In this document: piece after piece, positions 51,849 through 60,992 of the stretch
How positions within the stretch are numbered: the first letter of the stretch is position 1
Layout: each line of letters opens with the position of its first letter
Assembly: GCF_041415945.1 (NCBI RefSeq)
Contig: NZ_JBGCUS010000001.1
Span: 620,001-684,000 of the forward strand
Length of the DNA stretch: 64,000 bases
DNA from: Ancylobacter sp. IITR112
GTDB taxonomy: Bacteria > Pseudomonadota > Alphaproteobacteria > Rhizobiales > Xanthobacteraceae
Direction of reading: 5' to 3'
Translations under genes and position numbers: made by a program
The notes under the pieces: generated by a model
What the model was told of the DNA's origin: nothing
The model's database searches: none
The model's input: only the letters and a program-made list of their open reading frames with translations

Positions 51849-53309
51849 TCAGACCCCGAGCTGGGTCACGAACTTGGTGTTCACATAGGCTTCCATCGCC
51901 TCGGTGCCGCCTTCCGACCCATAGCCGGAATCCTTGATGCCGCCGAACGGCACTTCCGGCAAAGCGAGGCCGTGATGATTGATCGACACCATGCCGCTTT
52001 CCACCCGGCGGGCGAACTCGTCGGCGCGGGCGGCGGAGGTGGTATAGGCGTAAGCCGCCAAGCCATAGGGCAGGCGGTTGGCCTCGGCGATGACCGCCTC
52101 GGTGGAGGAGAAGGGCAGGATCGGCACGACCGGGCCGAAGGGTTCCTCATTGAGGATGCGCGCATCCGGGGAAAGGCCGGTGAGCACGGTCGGCTCGAAG
52201 AAATAGCCCTTATTGCCGATGCGCGACCCGCCCGTGTGCAGCGTGGCGCCCTTGGCGAGGGCGTCGGCGGTCAGCGCTTCCATCGCCTCGACCCGGCGCG
52301 GATTGGCCAGCGGGCCCATGCGCACGCCGTCCTCAAGCCCGTTGCCGACCTTCACGCCCTTCACCGCCTCGGTGAAGCCGTCGACGAAGCGGGAATAGAG
52401 GTCCTCATGCACGAGGAAGCGGGTCGGCGAGACGCAGACCTGGCCGGCATTGCGGAACTTGGCGCCGGAGAGCAGCTTGATCGCCACCTCGACATCCGCA
52501 TCTTCGAACACCACGGCCGGGGCATGACCGCCCAATTCCATGGTGACGCGCTTCATATGCGCGCCTGCCAGCGCGGCGAGTTGCTTGCCGACCACCGTGG
52601 AGCCGGTGAAGGAGATCTTCTTCACCACGGGGTGGGGGATGAGATACTGCGAAATCTCCGCCGGCACGCCGAAGACGAGATTGACCACGCCCGCCGGCAC
52701 GCCGGCATCGGCATAAGCGCGCACCAGCTCGGCGCAGCTCGCCGGGGTTTCCTCCGGCCCCTTGAGGATGACGGCGCAGCCGGCGGCGAGCGCGGCGGAG
52801 ACCTTGCGCACCGCCTGGTTGATCGGGAAGTTCCACGGGGTAAAGGCGGCAACCACGCCCACCGGCTCGCGGTGCACCACCTGCTGCACGCCGGCGGCGC
52901 GGGCGGGAATGAGCCGGCCATATTGCCGCCGGCCTTCCTCGGCGAACCAGTCGATGATGTCGGCGGAGGCCAGCGTTTCCATCCGCGCCTCCGGCAGGGG
53001 CTTGCCCTGCTCCATCGTCATCAGGGTGGCGATGGTCTCATGGCGCTCGCGCAGGAGTTCGCCCGCCTTGCGCATGATCTTGTAGCGCTCATGCGGCGGC
53101 GTGTGGCGCCACACCGCGAAGCCCTTCTCGGCGGCGGCGAGGGCGGCGTCGAGATCGGCGCGGCTGGCATGGGCGACAGTGCCGATCGCCTCTTCCGTGG
53201 CGGGGTTGATCACCTCCTGGCTGGCGGGGGCGCCGCCATGGTCGCTGCCCCCGCGCCATGCGCCGTCAATATAGAGCTGGACCTCGGGGTAGGACACGGG
53301 ATGGGACAT
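51849..53309 (-). CDS. NAD(P)-dependent aldehyde dehydrogenase, succinate-semialdehyde dehydrogenase type
   Basis: A 486-residue enzyme of the GabD group. Landmarks are [32 protein letters not shown], catalytic ELGGHAPAV (glutamate) and [14 protein letters not shown] (cysteine). It oxidises a semialdehyde to the acid. ATG 53309 was chosen over a GTG five codons upstream. Succinate semialdehyde is the best guess; glutarate semialdehyde or related substrates are possible, and gcdH lies 3 kb away. Confidence 0.9.
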   Translation of the reverse strand: MSHPVSYPEVQLYIDGAWRGGSDHGGAPASQEVINPATEEAIGTVAHASRADLDAALAAAEKGFAVWRHTPPHERYKIMRKAGELLRERHETIATLMTMEQGKPLPEARMETLASADIIDWFAEEGRRQYGRLIPARAAGVQQVVHREPVGVVAAFTPWNFPINQAVRKVSAALAAGCAVILKGPEETPASCAELVRAYADAGVPAGVVNLVFGVPAEISQYLIPHPVVKKISFTGSTVVGKQLAALAGAHMKRVTMELGGHAPAVVFEDADVEVAIKLLSGAKFRNAGQVCVSPTRFLVHEDLYSRFVDGFTEAVKGVKVGNGLEDGVRMGPLANPRRVEAMEALTADALAKGATLHTGGSRIGNKGYFFEPTVLTGLSPDARILNEEPFGPVVPILPFSSTEAVIAEANRLPYGLAAYAYTTSAARADEFARRVESGMVSINHHGLALPEVPFGGIKDSGYGSEGGTEAMEAYVNTKFVTQLGV

Positions 53310-53430
53310 GGCCGAACCTTTCACGACAGGATTTAGGCCGCATACCTAATGGCCGCGACGCCGGACCGAAAGGGGGCAGAGCGGTCTGCCGCAGCGTCAT
53401 TGGATCCACTTTTCGCACGGGGACCAGCCC

Positions 53431-54609
53431 TCAGCGCAGCCACGCACTCAGCCGCGCGGCACGTCGGGGGCGGGCGAGCGAGGGCGGCGCCTTGATCCGA
53501 CGCATCACCCGCAGGCGCAGGAAGCGCCTCAGTACGTCGCGCCACAGCCCGGCATAGGCGAGCGGTACGGCTCGGCCGCCGGCGGCCAGCGAGCGGCGGG
53601 GAGGAAATAAAACGCGCCGCAGCACATGGGCGCGGACCCGCCAGGGGGTGCGGTGCGAGGTCAGCAGCACCAGATCGGGGCTCGGCTCGTCGGCGGGCGT
53701 TTTCGGATACCGCCCGAGATTGGCGACCACATCGGGAAGCAGTGCGCGGGTGTCGGCGGGCAGCGGCGGAGCCGGGGTTGGGATGCCGAGGCAGGAACTC
53801 ATCAGATGCAGCGCCGCCTGAACGCCCTTGCGCTGGCCGAACCGCTCGCACAGGCGTGCGAACGCGGCCGCGTCGAACGTTTCGCCGGCCTGTTCCAGCA
53901 CCTCGGCCACGTCCCACACATGGGTCAGCGGCATGTCGAACAGATGCTGTTCCATGTGGTGGCAGAGATAGAGCAGCAGCAGCGGCCGGCTCGGCACGAG
54001 GAAGGGAGCGCCGCCGATATCGACCGTCTCCGCCTGCGTCCACAGCGCGTCCAGAAGGTCGGTGCGGTCGGGCGCGCCGACCCTGTCGCCCAGCGCCCAG
54101 TGCAGTTCCACCGGCAGGCCGGCCGGCAAGGGCGAGTGGAAGAGGCGATGATAGGTGGTCTGGCGCCGCGCGGTATCGGCGCGGAACCCCTGCGCACTCA
54201 GCGCCGCCGCCATGGCGTCCATATCCGTCGGCCGCACCAGAATGTCCATGTCGCCCATCGGCCGGCTGCCGAAATCGCCATAGACGCGGCCGGCGAGGTC
54301 GAGCCCCTTCAGCGCCATGACCGGCACGCCCGCCGCCGCGACCGCCGGCGCCAGAAGCGACAGGCCGGCGAGGGCGCGAATGGCGACATCCAGCTTGAAG
54401 CGGTGCAGTTCCTGCGCCACCTCCTCCGGCACTGGGATATCGGGCGCGCGGGTCAGCCGGCGGGCGAGCAGGGCGTGCCCGTCGCGGGCGCGTACAAGCT
54501 CCATGATCTGTGCCCAGCCGGCCGCGTGGAGGGTGCGCAAGGCGTGGTTCCCCGCCGCATCCCAGCGCAGGCAAGCGCGCAGGAGATCGAGGCCGGGAGG
54601 CGTCGTCAT
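53431..54609 (-). CDS. Nucleotidyltransferase-family protein of the PqqD/HprK operon
   Basis: A 392-residue protein of the NTP_transf_5 type. The active-site block ALKGLDLAGRVYGD then FGSRPMGDMDILVRP has the metal-binding pair D120/D122. The C-terminal half (YLCHHMEQHLFDMPLTHVWD) is helical and conserved in the same group. Such proteins occur in lasso-peptide and other RiPP loci and in HprK-related A systems. ATG 54609 lies 1 base past the preceding gene's stop. The modified substrate is unknown; AMP- or other nucleotidylation is inferred. Confidence 0.8.
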   Translation of the reverse strand: MTTPPGLDLLRACLRWDAAGNHALRTLHAAGWAQIMELVRARDGHALLARRLTRAPDIPVPEEVAQELHRFKLDVAIRALAGLSLLAPAVAAAGVPVMALKGLDLAGRVYGDFGSRPMGDMDILVRPTDMDAMAAALSAQGFRADTARRQTTYHRLFHSPLPAGLPVELHWALGDRVGAPDRTDLLDALWTQAETVDIGGAPFLVPSRPLLLLYLCHHMEQHLFDMPLTHVWDVAEVLEQAGETFDAAAFARLCERFGQRKGVQAALHLMSSCLGIPTPAPPLPADTRALLPDVVANLGRYPKTPADEPSPDLVLLTSHRTPWRVRAHVLRRVLFPPRRSLAAGGRAVPLAYAGLWRDVLRRFLRLRVMRRIKAPPSLARPRRAARLSAWLR

Positions 54610-54610
54610 G

Positions 54611-55375
54611 TCAGGCTGCAACGGGCGCGCAGCCCCGCGCCAGGGAAAGCAGCGTGGCCCGGTCCATGCCGGTAGCGCGCAGCGAGAGCCAGCGTTCCGC
54701 CGGCAGCGCCATGATCAGCGTGAGTGCGGCCGTGGCGCCTTCATGCGGTTCCCCGGTGGCATAGAGGCGGGCGGAGCGGCCGGCGCCGAGAGCGATGTCT
54801 TCGCCCGCCACCCCCTCCACGGCGGGGGGCGGCGAGGGGCGGTGCACCTGTTCCAGCACCAGCGTGCCCGCAATGCCATGGGTCCAGTAGCTCGCGGTCT
54901 GGAAGGCGCCGTGCAGATTGTACCATTGCAGGATGCGCTCGAAGCCGAGGCCGGGCTGCGCAGCGGGCAGCAGCAGCGCCTCGCCGGCAAAGGCGGCCGC
55001 TTCGGCCGGGCTTGCGGGGACATAGGCGCGCATCTGCGCCGTGGGGTTGCCCTGCCAGCCGCCGCGCGCCTTCTCCCGCCGCGCGCGGCGCAGCAGCGCC
55101 CGCGCGGCTTTCACCATTCCGGCCGGGCCGAGCAGGCGCGCGACCCGAAACAGCAGGGCGGCGCCGCTGACCACGCGCTCATTCTCGCCCTCGCCGACGA
55201 TCAGATAGGGGCGGATCGCCCAACCCTGCGGAAAATGCCGGCGCAGCAGGATCTGCGCCCTGGGCGAATAGAAGCTCACCCGCGCCATATCAGGCGCGCG
55301 GGCGCCGATGAGCTGCGCCAGCGCCGAGCAGGCGACACACTCATCGTCGAAGATCAGCGTCGTCCGCATGACCAT
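54611..55375 (-). CDS. DCC/DUF393-like thioredoxin-fold protein with a unique C-terminal domain
   Basis: A 254-residue protein. LIFDDECVACSALAQLIGA gives a C13-x-x-C16 motif after a beta strand, as in the DCC (DUF393) thiol-disulphide family, whose usual motif is DGDCPLC. The first about 120 residues look like that fold. Residues about 120-254 (including LQWYNLHGAFQTASYWTHG) match nothing I can name. It sits 9 bases after the PqqD-like gene and before the nucleotidyltransferase. A role forming or reducing disulphides in the cysteine-rich tail of the neighbouring PqqD-like protein is attractive, but inferential. ATG 55369 is an alternative start. Confidence 0.65.
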   Translation of the reverse strand: MVMRTTLIFDDECVACSALAQLIGARAPDMARVSFYSPRAQILLRRHFPQGWAIRPYLIVGEGENERVVSGAALLFRVARLLGPAGMVKAARALLRRARREKARGGWQGNPTAQMRAYVPASPAEAAAFAGEALLLPAAQPGLGFERILQWYNLHGAFQTASYWTHGIAGTLVLEQVHRPSPPPAVEGVAGEDIALGAGRSARLYATGEPHEGATAALTLIMALPAERWLSLRATGMDRATLLSLARGCAPVAA

Positions 55376-55384
55376 GGGAGCGGG

Positions 55385-55837
55385 TCAATCCGGGAGTGTT
55401 ATGCAATAGCCGACCCAACCGCATTGCGGGAGAAAATTGCACGCTACTTGCGAGAGGCCACTGCACGAATCCCCCGACGCCGCCGCCTGTCGGGTCGGCA
55501 TCATCACGCTGAGCACGAGCCCGGCGGCGAGGCTCTTGGCGGCAGTGGCGCCGAGCGCGCGGCGGTCGAGGGACGCGGCCCCCTGCAGCAGTTCCAACTC
55601 GGCGAAGCGGTCGAGCGCGGCGTCGACGAGATCGCCGGCCTCGCCGTCCGGCAGCCCACCTTCCGCTGCCAGCGCCTGCACCATGGCGACGCGGTCGTGG
55701 CGGCCGTCGCACAGGTTCCACACTTTCAACGCGTGCGGGTTGAGGCAATGGGTCTGGCGGCTGGCGGAATCATAGATTACCGCCTGCCCGTCCACGAGGG
55801 TCGAGAACAGGCCGGTCTTGCGTATCGCTGGGGGCAC
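55385..55837 (-). CDS. PqqD-like protein fused to a Tat-like segment and a cysteine-rich tail
   Basis: A 150-residue protein, GTG start. Residues 1-88 have the PqqD/RRE fold (GLFSTLVDGQAVIYDSASRQ, THCLNPHALKVWNLCDGRH), normally a leader-peptide binding module. Residues 92-122 are DRRALGATAAKSLAAGLVL, hydrophobic and ending in RQAAASG, resembling a twin-arginine signal or anchor. The last 30 residues hold C125, C133, C139 and C145 with spacing 7-5-5. PqqD proteins are usually about 90 residues, so the extension is extra. It may be a combined leader-binder and exported peptide substrate. Gaps to both neighbours are 9 bases. Function unproven. Confidence 0.75.
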   Translation of the reverse strand: MPPAIRKTGLFSTLVDGQAVIYDSASRQTHCLNPHALKVWNLCDGRHDRVAMVQALAAEGGLPDGEAGDLVDAALDRFAELELLQGAASLDRRALGATAAKSLAAGLVLSVMMPTRQAAASGDSCSGLSQVACNFLPQCGWVGYCITLPD

Positions 55838-55846
55838 GGCGGTTAC

Positions 55847-56650
55847 TCACGCTTCTGACAAATAATCAAGAATCTCCCGAGACGCGGCGTCCGCCTCGCC
55901 CCGGTTTCCTTTGGCGCACCATGCCGAGGTAACAGCGGCGGCGCAAGATTGGAGTACCGCTTCCGGCTGGTGGCGCCCGTTCATCGCCTGGGCGACGAGC
56001 CGCAGCACCGCCTCGCCGGCGCTGAGCGGCCGGAGGGTGAGCGGCGGTGCGCCGTCGCGATAGACGAGCGACAGGACCGCGCCGACCGGGACCGTGCCTT
56101 CGTGCAGAACAGCGGTGCCGCCGGCGCCGGGCAGAGCGTGCTTTTCGGCCATATCGGCGCGCAGGGTGAGGGCGCGCGAGAGCAGGCGCACCCGGCCATC
56201 CAGCCCGATTGCCGCCACGTCGTCGGAGACATAGGTGGCGCCGGCTCGCACCATCGCGGCGGTCAGCGTGCTCTTGCCGGCACGGCTGGCGCCGGGCAGC
56301 AGGATCGCCCGGCCTTCATGCAGGACGACACCGGCATGGATGAAAGCGCAGTCGCGGGCGAAGGCGCCGAGCTGATAGTCCATGCGAAGCGCGAGGATGT
56401 GCGCGGCCTGCGCGCCGGTGACGCCCTCGCCCCGCACCGTGCCGTCTTCCAGAACGCGCCAGCGCACGTCGCCGCCGGCGGTCCGCCCGCTGGGCTCGGC
56501 GGTGAAGCGCACATCCGGCTCGGCACCCTCGGCGGGCTGCCAATAGGCGGGAAGCGCCGCGATGACGGCGGAATGGGTCGGCGGGTCGGGGCAGGTGAGT
56601 TCCATCACCGCGCCGAATGCGGAAAGGCGCATGACAGGTGAGACTGGCAT
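55847..56650 (-). CDS. HPr-kinase-like ATP-binding protein (HprK-related)
   Basis: A 267-residue kinase-fold protein. The P-loop GASRAGKST (residues 120-128) and the following VSDDVAAIG (141-149) are the HPr kinase/phosphorylase nucleotide and metal motifs; upstream FIHAGVVLHEG matches the family's approach to the P-loop. HPr itself is not encoded here, so the target is probably another molecule, perhaps a peptide serine as in lasso-peptide kinases (inference). First of the operon, 50 bases after ftsK; no promoter is evident, so it may be read through from ftsK. Confidence 0.82.
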   Translation of the reverse strand: MPVSPVMRLSAFGAVMELTCPDPPTHSAVIAALPAYWQPAEGAEPDVRFTAEPSGRTAGGDVRWRVLEDGTVRGEGVTGAQAAHILALRMDYQLGAFARDCAFIHAGVVLHEGRAILLPGASRAGKSTLTAAMVRAGATYVSDDVAAIGLDGRVRLLSRALTLRADMAEKHALPGAGGTAVLHEGTVPVGAVLSLVYRDGAPPLTLRPLSAGEAVLRLVAQAMNGRHQPEAVLQSCAAAVTSAWCAKGNRGEADAASREILDYLSEA

Positions 56651-56700
56651 GCGCCCTTATCCTTGGTTCAAGTCGGGCCGAGCGAGACCGCCGGTTGGTG

Positions 56701-59601
56701 TCAGCGCGTGTCGCGCAGGATATCGCGCTTGCCGGCGTGGTTGGCCGGGCCGACAATGCCTTCGTTCTCCATCCGCTCCATCAGCGAGGCGGCGCGGTTA
56801 TAGCCGATCTGCAGCCGGCGCTGGATGTAGGAGGTGGACGCCTTCTTGTCGCGTAGCACGGTGGCGACCGCCTGGTCGTAGAGATCGCCCGTGTCCTCGC
56901 CCATGGCGGACTTGTCGAACACGGCGGCGTCCTCGACCACCGGCTCCTCATCCTCATCGGCGGTGACTTCTTCGAGATATTCCGGCCGCGCCTGGCTCTT
57001 GAGGTGCTCGACCACGCGCTCCACCTCCTGGTCGGAGACGAAGGGGCCATGGACGCGGGAAATGCGCCCGCCGCCGGCCATATAGAGCATGTCGCCCTGG
57101 CCGAGCAGTTGCTCCGCGCCCATCTCGCCGAGAATGGTGCGTGAGTCGATCTTCGAGGTGACCTGGAAGGAGATGCGGGTCGGGAAGTTCGCCTTGATGG
57201 TGCCGGTGATGACATCCACCGACGGGCGTTGCGTCGCCATGATCAGGTGGATGCCGGCGGCGCGGGCCATCTGGGCGAGGCGCTGGATGGCGCCTTCGAT
57301 CTCCTTGCCGGCGACCATCATCAGGTCGGCCATCTCGTCGACCACGATGACGATGAAGGGCAGGGGAGCGAGATCCATGATCTCCTCTTCCTCGATCAGC
57401 TCGCCGGTTTCCTTGTCGAACCCCTTCTGCACTGTGCGGGTGATGATCTCGCCCCTGGCGGTCGCCTCCGCCACGCGGGCGTTGAAGCCGTCAATGTTGC
57501 GCACGCCGAGGCGGCTCATCTTCTTGTAGCGGTCTTCCATCTCCCGCACCGCCCATTTCAGGGCGACGATGGCCTTCTTGGGGTCGGTGACGACCGGGGT
57601 CAGCAGATGCGGGATGCCCTCATAGACCGAGAGTTCCAGCATTTTCGGGTCGATCATGATCAGCCGGCACTGGTCCGGGCGGTGCCGGTAGAGCAGCGAG
57701 AGGATCATCGTGTTGATGGCGACCGACTTGCCCGAGCCGGTTGTGCCGGCGACCAGCAGATGCGGCATGCGGGCAAGGTCGACGATGACCGGCTCGCCGC
57801 CAATGGTCTTGCCGAGGCCGATGCCGAGCTTGGCGCGGGCGGCCTCGAATTCGTGGCTCGACAGCATTTCGCGCAGCCACACCGTCTCGCGGCGCTGGTT
57901 GGGCAGTTCGATGCCGATGACGTTGCGCCCTTCCACCACGGCGACGCGGGCGGAAATCGCGCTCATCGAGCGGGCGATGTCGGCGGACAGGCCGATGACG
58001 CGGCTGGACTTGATGCCCGGCGCGGGCTCCAGCTCATAGAGCGTGACCACCGGGCCGGGATTGGCGTCGATGATCTCGCCGCGCACGCCGAAATCATGCA
58101 GCACCTGCTGCAGCTTCACCGAATTGCGGTCGAGGAATTCCTCCGAAAGCTCATAGTCCGGCTCGCTGTGCGGCGGCTCGGTGAGCAGTTCCAGCGGCGG
58201 CAGTTCATAGGCGTCGCCCGCCTCGGTCGCCGGGCGCGGAGTGGCGGGGCGGGCGGCACGGGGCGCTGCCGCAACCGGGGCCGGGGCGGGCGCCGGGGCA
58301 GCGGGCTGTTCGGGCGTGGGTATGGCGGGCGTGGCCATGGCAGGCGTGGCCATGGCAGGCTCGAGGGCGCGCGGCGCCGTGGAAACCGCCACCATGCCGA
58401 ACATCGGCCAGGAGAAGGAGAGATCGGCCGGCGTCGCGCTGTAGCCGGAGAACCCGCCAAGCGTGAGGGCGGCGGCGTCGGCGGCGTCCTCGCCCGGGCC
58501 TTCCTCGGCAGCGAGGGCCGGCGCGCCCTCGGCCTCGAAAGCCGGGGTGAGTTCCGCGTCCGCAACCTCGTCGGCGTAAACCTCGTGGTCGCGCGCCTCG
58601 TCGTCGTCGCCCGCGCCGTCGTCTTGCGGCTCGTCGTCTTGCGCCTCGTCGTACGCCGCGTCCAGATCGTCTTCTTCAAAGGCGCGGGCGAACGCCGCCT
58701 CTTCGTCGGCATCCGCTTCCTGGTCGTCGAGGACATCCTCCCCGTGTTCGGCAGCGGCGAGGGACGGCGGCACCTCGGCACGGCCGGCGCTCTCGCCGGC
58801 GGGCGCGGCGGTTCCATCGCGCAGCGCGCCATAGCGGGCGGCGAGCAGGCGCTCCTCCTCGGGGAATTCGTCCTCATAGGCGCCGTCTTCCAGCGGGATG
58901 AGGTCGTAGACATCGGCCACGTCATTGGCGGCGGTGATCGGGGCTTCCGGCCCCCAGGGCGCGCGCGGCGTGGCGGTGCCGGCGGCGGGCATCACCGGCG
59001 GCGTGCCATAGCCGAACCGGATCATCGAGGCGGCCGGCGCGCTCACCGGCTTTGCCGCCACATGGGCGGGAGCGACGGGAGCGACGACCCTGGGCGCCGG
59101 GACGGGCGCGGCTTCGGCACGCACGGCGGGGGCCGGGGCGGCGGGCGCGGCGGGCACGACATCGGGCTGCGCGGAGAGCGCGCGGCGGGCATGGGCGACG
59201 ATCAACGGCTTCGGGGCGGCGCCGAGCGGCGGCTTGCGCGGCGGCACGCGCAGCACCGGGGTGAGCGAGGGGCGCGGCGGGGCGACGATGGCGGTCGCGG
59301 TGGCCGGCGTCTCCGGCACCGGCGAGGTCGCTACCGGCTGGCGCATCAGATAGTCCGGCGTGCGGGTGAAGCGGGTATTGGGGGGCATGGTGAAGGGCTG
59401 CAGCCAGCTTGGCACCATTTCGTGCTGCGGCGCCACCGCCGGCGCGCGCGGCGCCGGGGGCGCCGGCTTCGGCGCCTTGGGCGGCGGCGGGGCGTGCGTC
59501 ACCTGCGGGTTGGCACGGGAGAACACATGAGTCTGGGCGCTCGCCTTCGACTCGGAAGCCTTGTCCGCATTCGGATCGGAGGGGCGCGCCGGATTACGCA
59601 T
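56701..59601 (-). CDS. ftsK: FtsK-family DNA translocase lacking the membrane domain
   Basis: A 966-residue translocase. The N-terminal about 500 residues are disordered Pro/Ala and Asp/Glu-rich sequence with no membrane segments, in contrast with the four-span N-terminus of typical FtsK. Then comes the alpha/beta motor, with Walker A GTTGSGKS (619-626) and Walker [13 protein letters not shown], and a C-terminal gamma winged helix (about 905-966, [20 protein letters not shown]) that reads KOPS-like sites. This resembles the second, soluble FtsK of many Hyphomicrobiales and SftA of Bacillus. It would pump DNA in chromosome dimer resolution or segregation. Confidence 0.9.
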   Translation of the reverse strand: MRNPARPSDPNADKASESKASAQTHVFSRANPQVTHAPPPPKAPKPAPPAPRAPAVAPQHEMVPSWLQPFTMPPNTRFTRTPDYLMRQPVATSPVPETPATATAIVAPPRPSLTPVLRVPPRKPPLGAAPKPLIVAHARRALSAQPDVVPAAPAAPAPAVRAEAAPVPAPRVVAPVAPAHVAAKPVSAPAASMIRFGYGTPPVMPAAGTATPRAPWGPEAPITAANDVADVYDLIPLEDGAYEDEFPEEERLLAARYGALRDGTAAPAGESAGRAEVPPSLAAAEHGEDVLDDQEADADEEAAFARAFEEDDLDAAYDEAQDDEPQDDGAGDDDEARDHEVYADEVADAELTPAFEAEGAPALAAEEGPGEDAADAAALTLGGFSGYSATPADLSFSWPMFGMVAVSTAPRALEPAMATPAMATPAIPTPEQPAAPAPAPAPVAAAPRAARPATPRPATEAGDAYELPPLELLTEPPHSEPDYELSEEFLDRNSVKLQQVLHDFGVRGEIIDANPGPVVTLYELEPAPGIKSSRVIGLSADIARSMSAISARVAVVEGRNVIGIELPNQRRETVWLREMLSSHEFEAARAKLGIGLGKTIGGEPVIVDLARMPHLLVAGTTGSGKSVAINTMILSLLYRHRPDQCRLIMIDPKMLELSVYEGIPHLLTPVVTDPKKAIVALKWAVREMEDRYKKMSRLGVRNIDGFNARVAEATARGEIITRTVQKGFDKETGELIEEEEIMDLAPLPFIVIVVDEMADLMMVAGKEIEGAIQRLAQMARAAGIHLIMATQRPSVDVITGTIKANFPTRISFQVTSKIDSRTILGEMGAEQLLGQGDMLYMAGGGRISRVHGPFVSDQEVERVVEHLKSQARPEYLEEVTADEDEEPVVEDAAVFDKSAMGEDTGDLYDQAVATVLRDKKASTSYIQRRLQIGYNRAASLMERMENEGIVGPANHAGKRDILRDTR

Positions 59602-59778
59602 GGGACGCTGAAACCTTTACCGCTACTGACGTTGGGCCTGCCGAGACAGGCGCGCAGGGCGCCCTCGAGGCCGTGCCATATGGTTAGGCGAACAGCGTTA
59701 ACGAACGGTATGAGGCGGCGGATTTCCCCGGCGTCGATGTGAGTCTCCCCCAGCGGCATGGCGCCGGGGGAGGGAGCG

Positions 59779-60099
59779 TCAGACGGGAAGGCCGAGCGTG
59801 GCGCGGATTTCCGGCGGCATCAGATCGTGCGTTTCCGGGTGCTTCATCATGTAGCGGCCGAACATCGAGCAGCGCGGCACCACGGCGAGGCCGCGCTGGC
59901 GGGCGCTGGCGAGCCCGGCTTCGACAAGGCGGGTGGCGAGGCCGCGCCCGCCGAGTTCCGGCGGCACTTCCGTGTGGGTGAAGATGATGTGGTCATGCGC
60001 CAGAATGTACTGGGCGATGGCGGTCTGGCCGTCCTGTTCGATCTCGAAGCGGTCGGCGGCGCGGTTGTCCCGCACCGGGATTTCGCCGTTCATGCTCAT
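59779..60099 (-). CDS. GNAT-family N-acetyltransferase (YjdJ-like)
   Basis: A 106-residue small acetyltransferase. AADRFEIEQDGQTAIAQYIL is followed by IIFTHTEVPPELGGRGLATR, the acetyl-CoA-binding loop with the Q/R-x-x-G-x-G/A pattern, and LAVVPRCSMFGRYMMKHPE. These are the short YjdJ/NATD1-type domains. ATG 60099 has AAGGAG six bases upstream; the longer frame beyond has no support. Acceptor is unknown. Confidence 0.88.
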   Translation of the reverse strand: MSMNGEIPVRDNRAADRFEIEQDGQTAIAQYILAHDHIIFTHTEVPPELGGRGLATRLVEAGLASARQRGLAVVPRCSMFGRYMMKHPETHDLMPPEIRATLGLPV

Positions 60100-60295
60100 G
60101 CGATTCTCCTTGGGGCGCCCGGTTCGGTTTGAGTTTGTGTCGGCTTGGCGTGCGGGGCGGGCGCATTGGGATATTGTCGACCAAAACGGGCGCGGCGTCG
60201 CCCCCGTCCGGCCGGGCGGGGTTAATTTATCGTGGGGTGAATGTAGCGCCTGATTTCGATATAGCGCAGGCCCGTCCGCCGGAAAGAGAGCCTCC

Positions 60296-60907
60296 ATGAC
60301 CTTGCGCCCGCGCCGCACGCCTTCGCCCGACACGCTCGCCTTGCTGGCGAGCCGCCGCTCGGTTGCCGCCGCCGGCCTTCAGGCGCCGGGGCCGAACGCG
60401 GAAGAGACGCAGCGACTGCTCACCCTTGCCGCCCGTGTGCCGGACCATGGCATGCTGACGCCCTGGCGCTTTATCCTCATCGAGGGGACGGCGCGCGCCG
60501 AGATCGGGGCGCTTCTGGCGCAGGCCTATCGCGCGAACAACCCGCAGATGCCGGAGGAAAAGCGGGAGAAATTCGCCGCCATCATGGGAAGGCTGTTTCC
60601 CGCCCCGCTGGCGGTGGTGGTGGTGAGCCGCCCGGTGGCGGGCAGCGCCATTCCCGGCTTCGAGCAGGAATTGTCGGCCGGCGCGGTGTGCATGAACCTG
60701 CTCACCGGCGCCACGGCGATGGGCTTCGACGGCATCTGGGTGACGGGCTGGGCGGCGACGCATAAGGCGGCGTTGGCCATTCTCGGCGTCGGCGAGGGCG
60801 AGCGGGTGGCCGGCATTGTCCATATCGGCACCGCTTCGGAGGCCCCGGCCGACCGCCCACGCCCGGATGTGGCGGCGCTCGCTACGCGCTGGTCGCCACC
60901 GGGCTGA
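60296..60907 (+). CDS. Nitroreductase-family FMN oxidoreductase (YdjA-like)
   Basis: A 203-residue flavoenzyme. LLASRRSVAAAGLQAPGP has the FMN-binding SRRS motif, ARVPDHGMLTPWRFILIEG is diagnostic of the YdjA group, and the C-terminal FDGIWVTGW, with a later GERVAGIVHIGT, complete it. It reduces nitro or quinone compounds using NAD(P)H; physiological substrate unknown. Ribosome site GGAAAGAGAG precedes the ATG. Single-gene transcript, convergent with glcB. Confidence 0.9.
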   Translation: MTLRPRRTPSPDTLALLASRRSVAAAGLQAPGPNAEETQRLLTLAARVPDHGMLTPWRFILIEGTARAEIGALLAQAYRANNPQMPEEKREKFAAIMGRLFPAPLAVVVVSRPVAGSAIPGFEQELSAGAVCMNLLTGATAMGFDGIWVTGWAATHKAALAILGVGEGERVAGIVHIGTASEAPADRPRPDVAALATRWSPPG

Positions 60908-60918
60908 GCAAATGCGAA

Positions 60919-60946
60919 AGGCCGCCCCGGCGCAGCGGGACGGCCT
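60919..60946. terminator. Convergent terminator between the nitroreductase and glcB
   Basis: AGGCCG (60919-60924) pairs with CGGCCT (60941-60946) and an inner CCC/GGG extends the stem. On the plus strand CTTCTTC follows; on the minus strand CTTTCGCATTT follows, so it could end transcription in both directions. Confidence 0.65.
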
Positions 60947-60992
60947 CTTCTTCGGGCGCTTGGCGTTTTTTGGCGCTTCCTCGAACGGTGGA

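Noticed and set aside
53431..56650. Canonical lasso-peptide or PQQ biosynthesis cluster
   Set aside because: No asparagine-synthetase-like cyclase, transglutaminase-like protease, radical SAM PqqE, or PqqB/PqqC is present; only the PqqD, kinase and nucleotidyltransferase types are shared.
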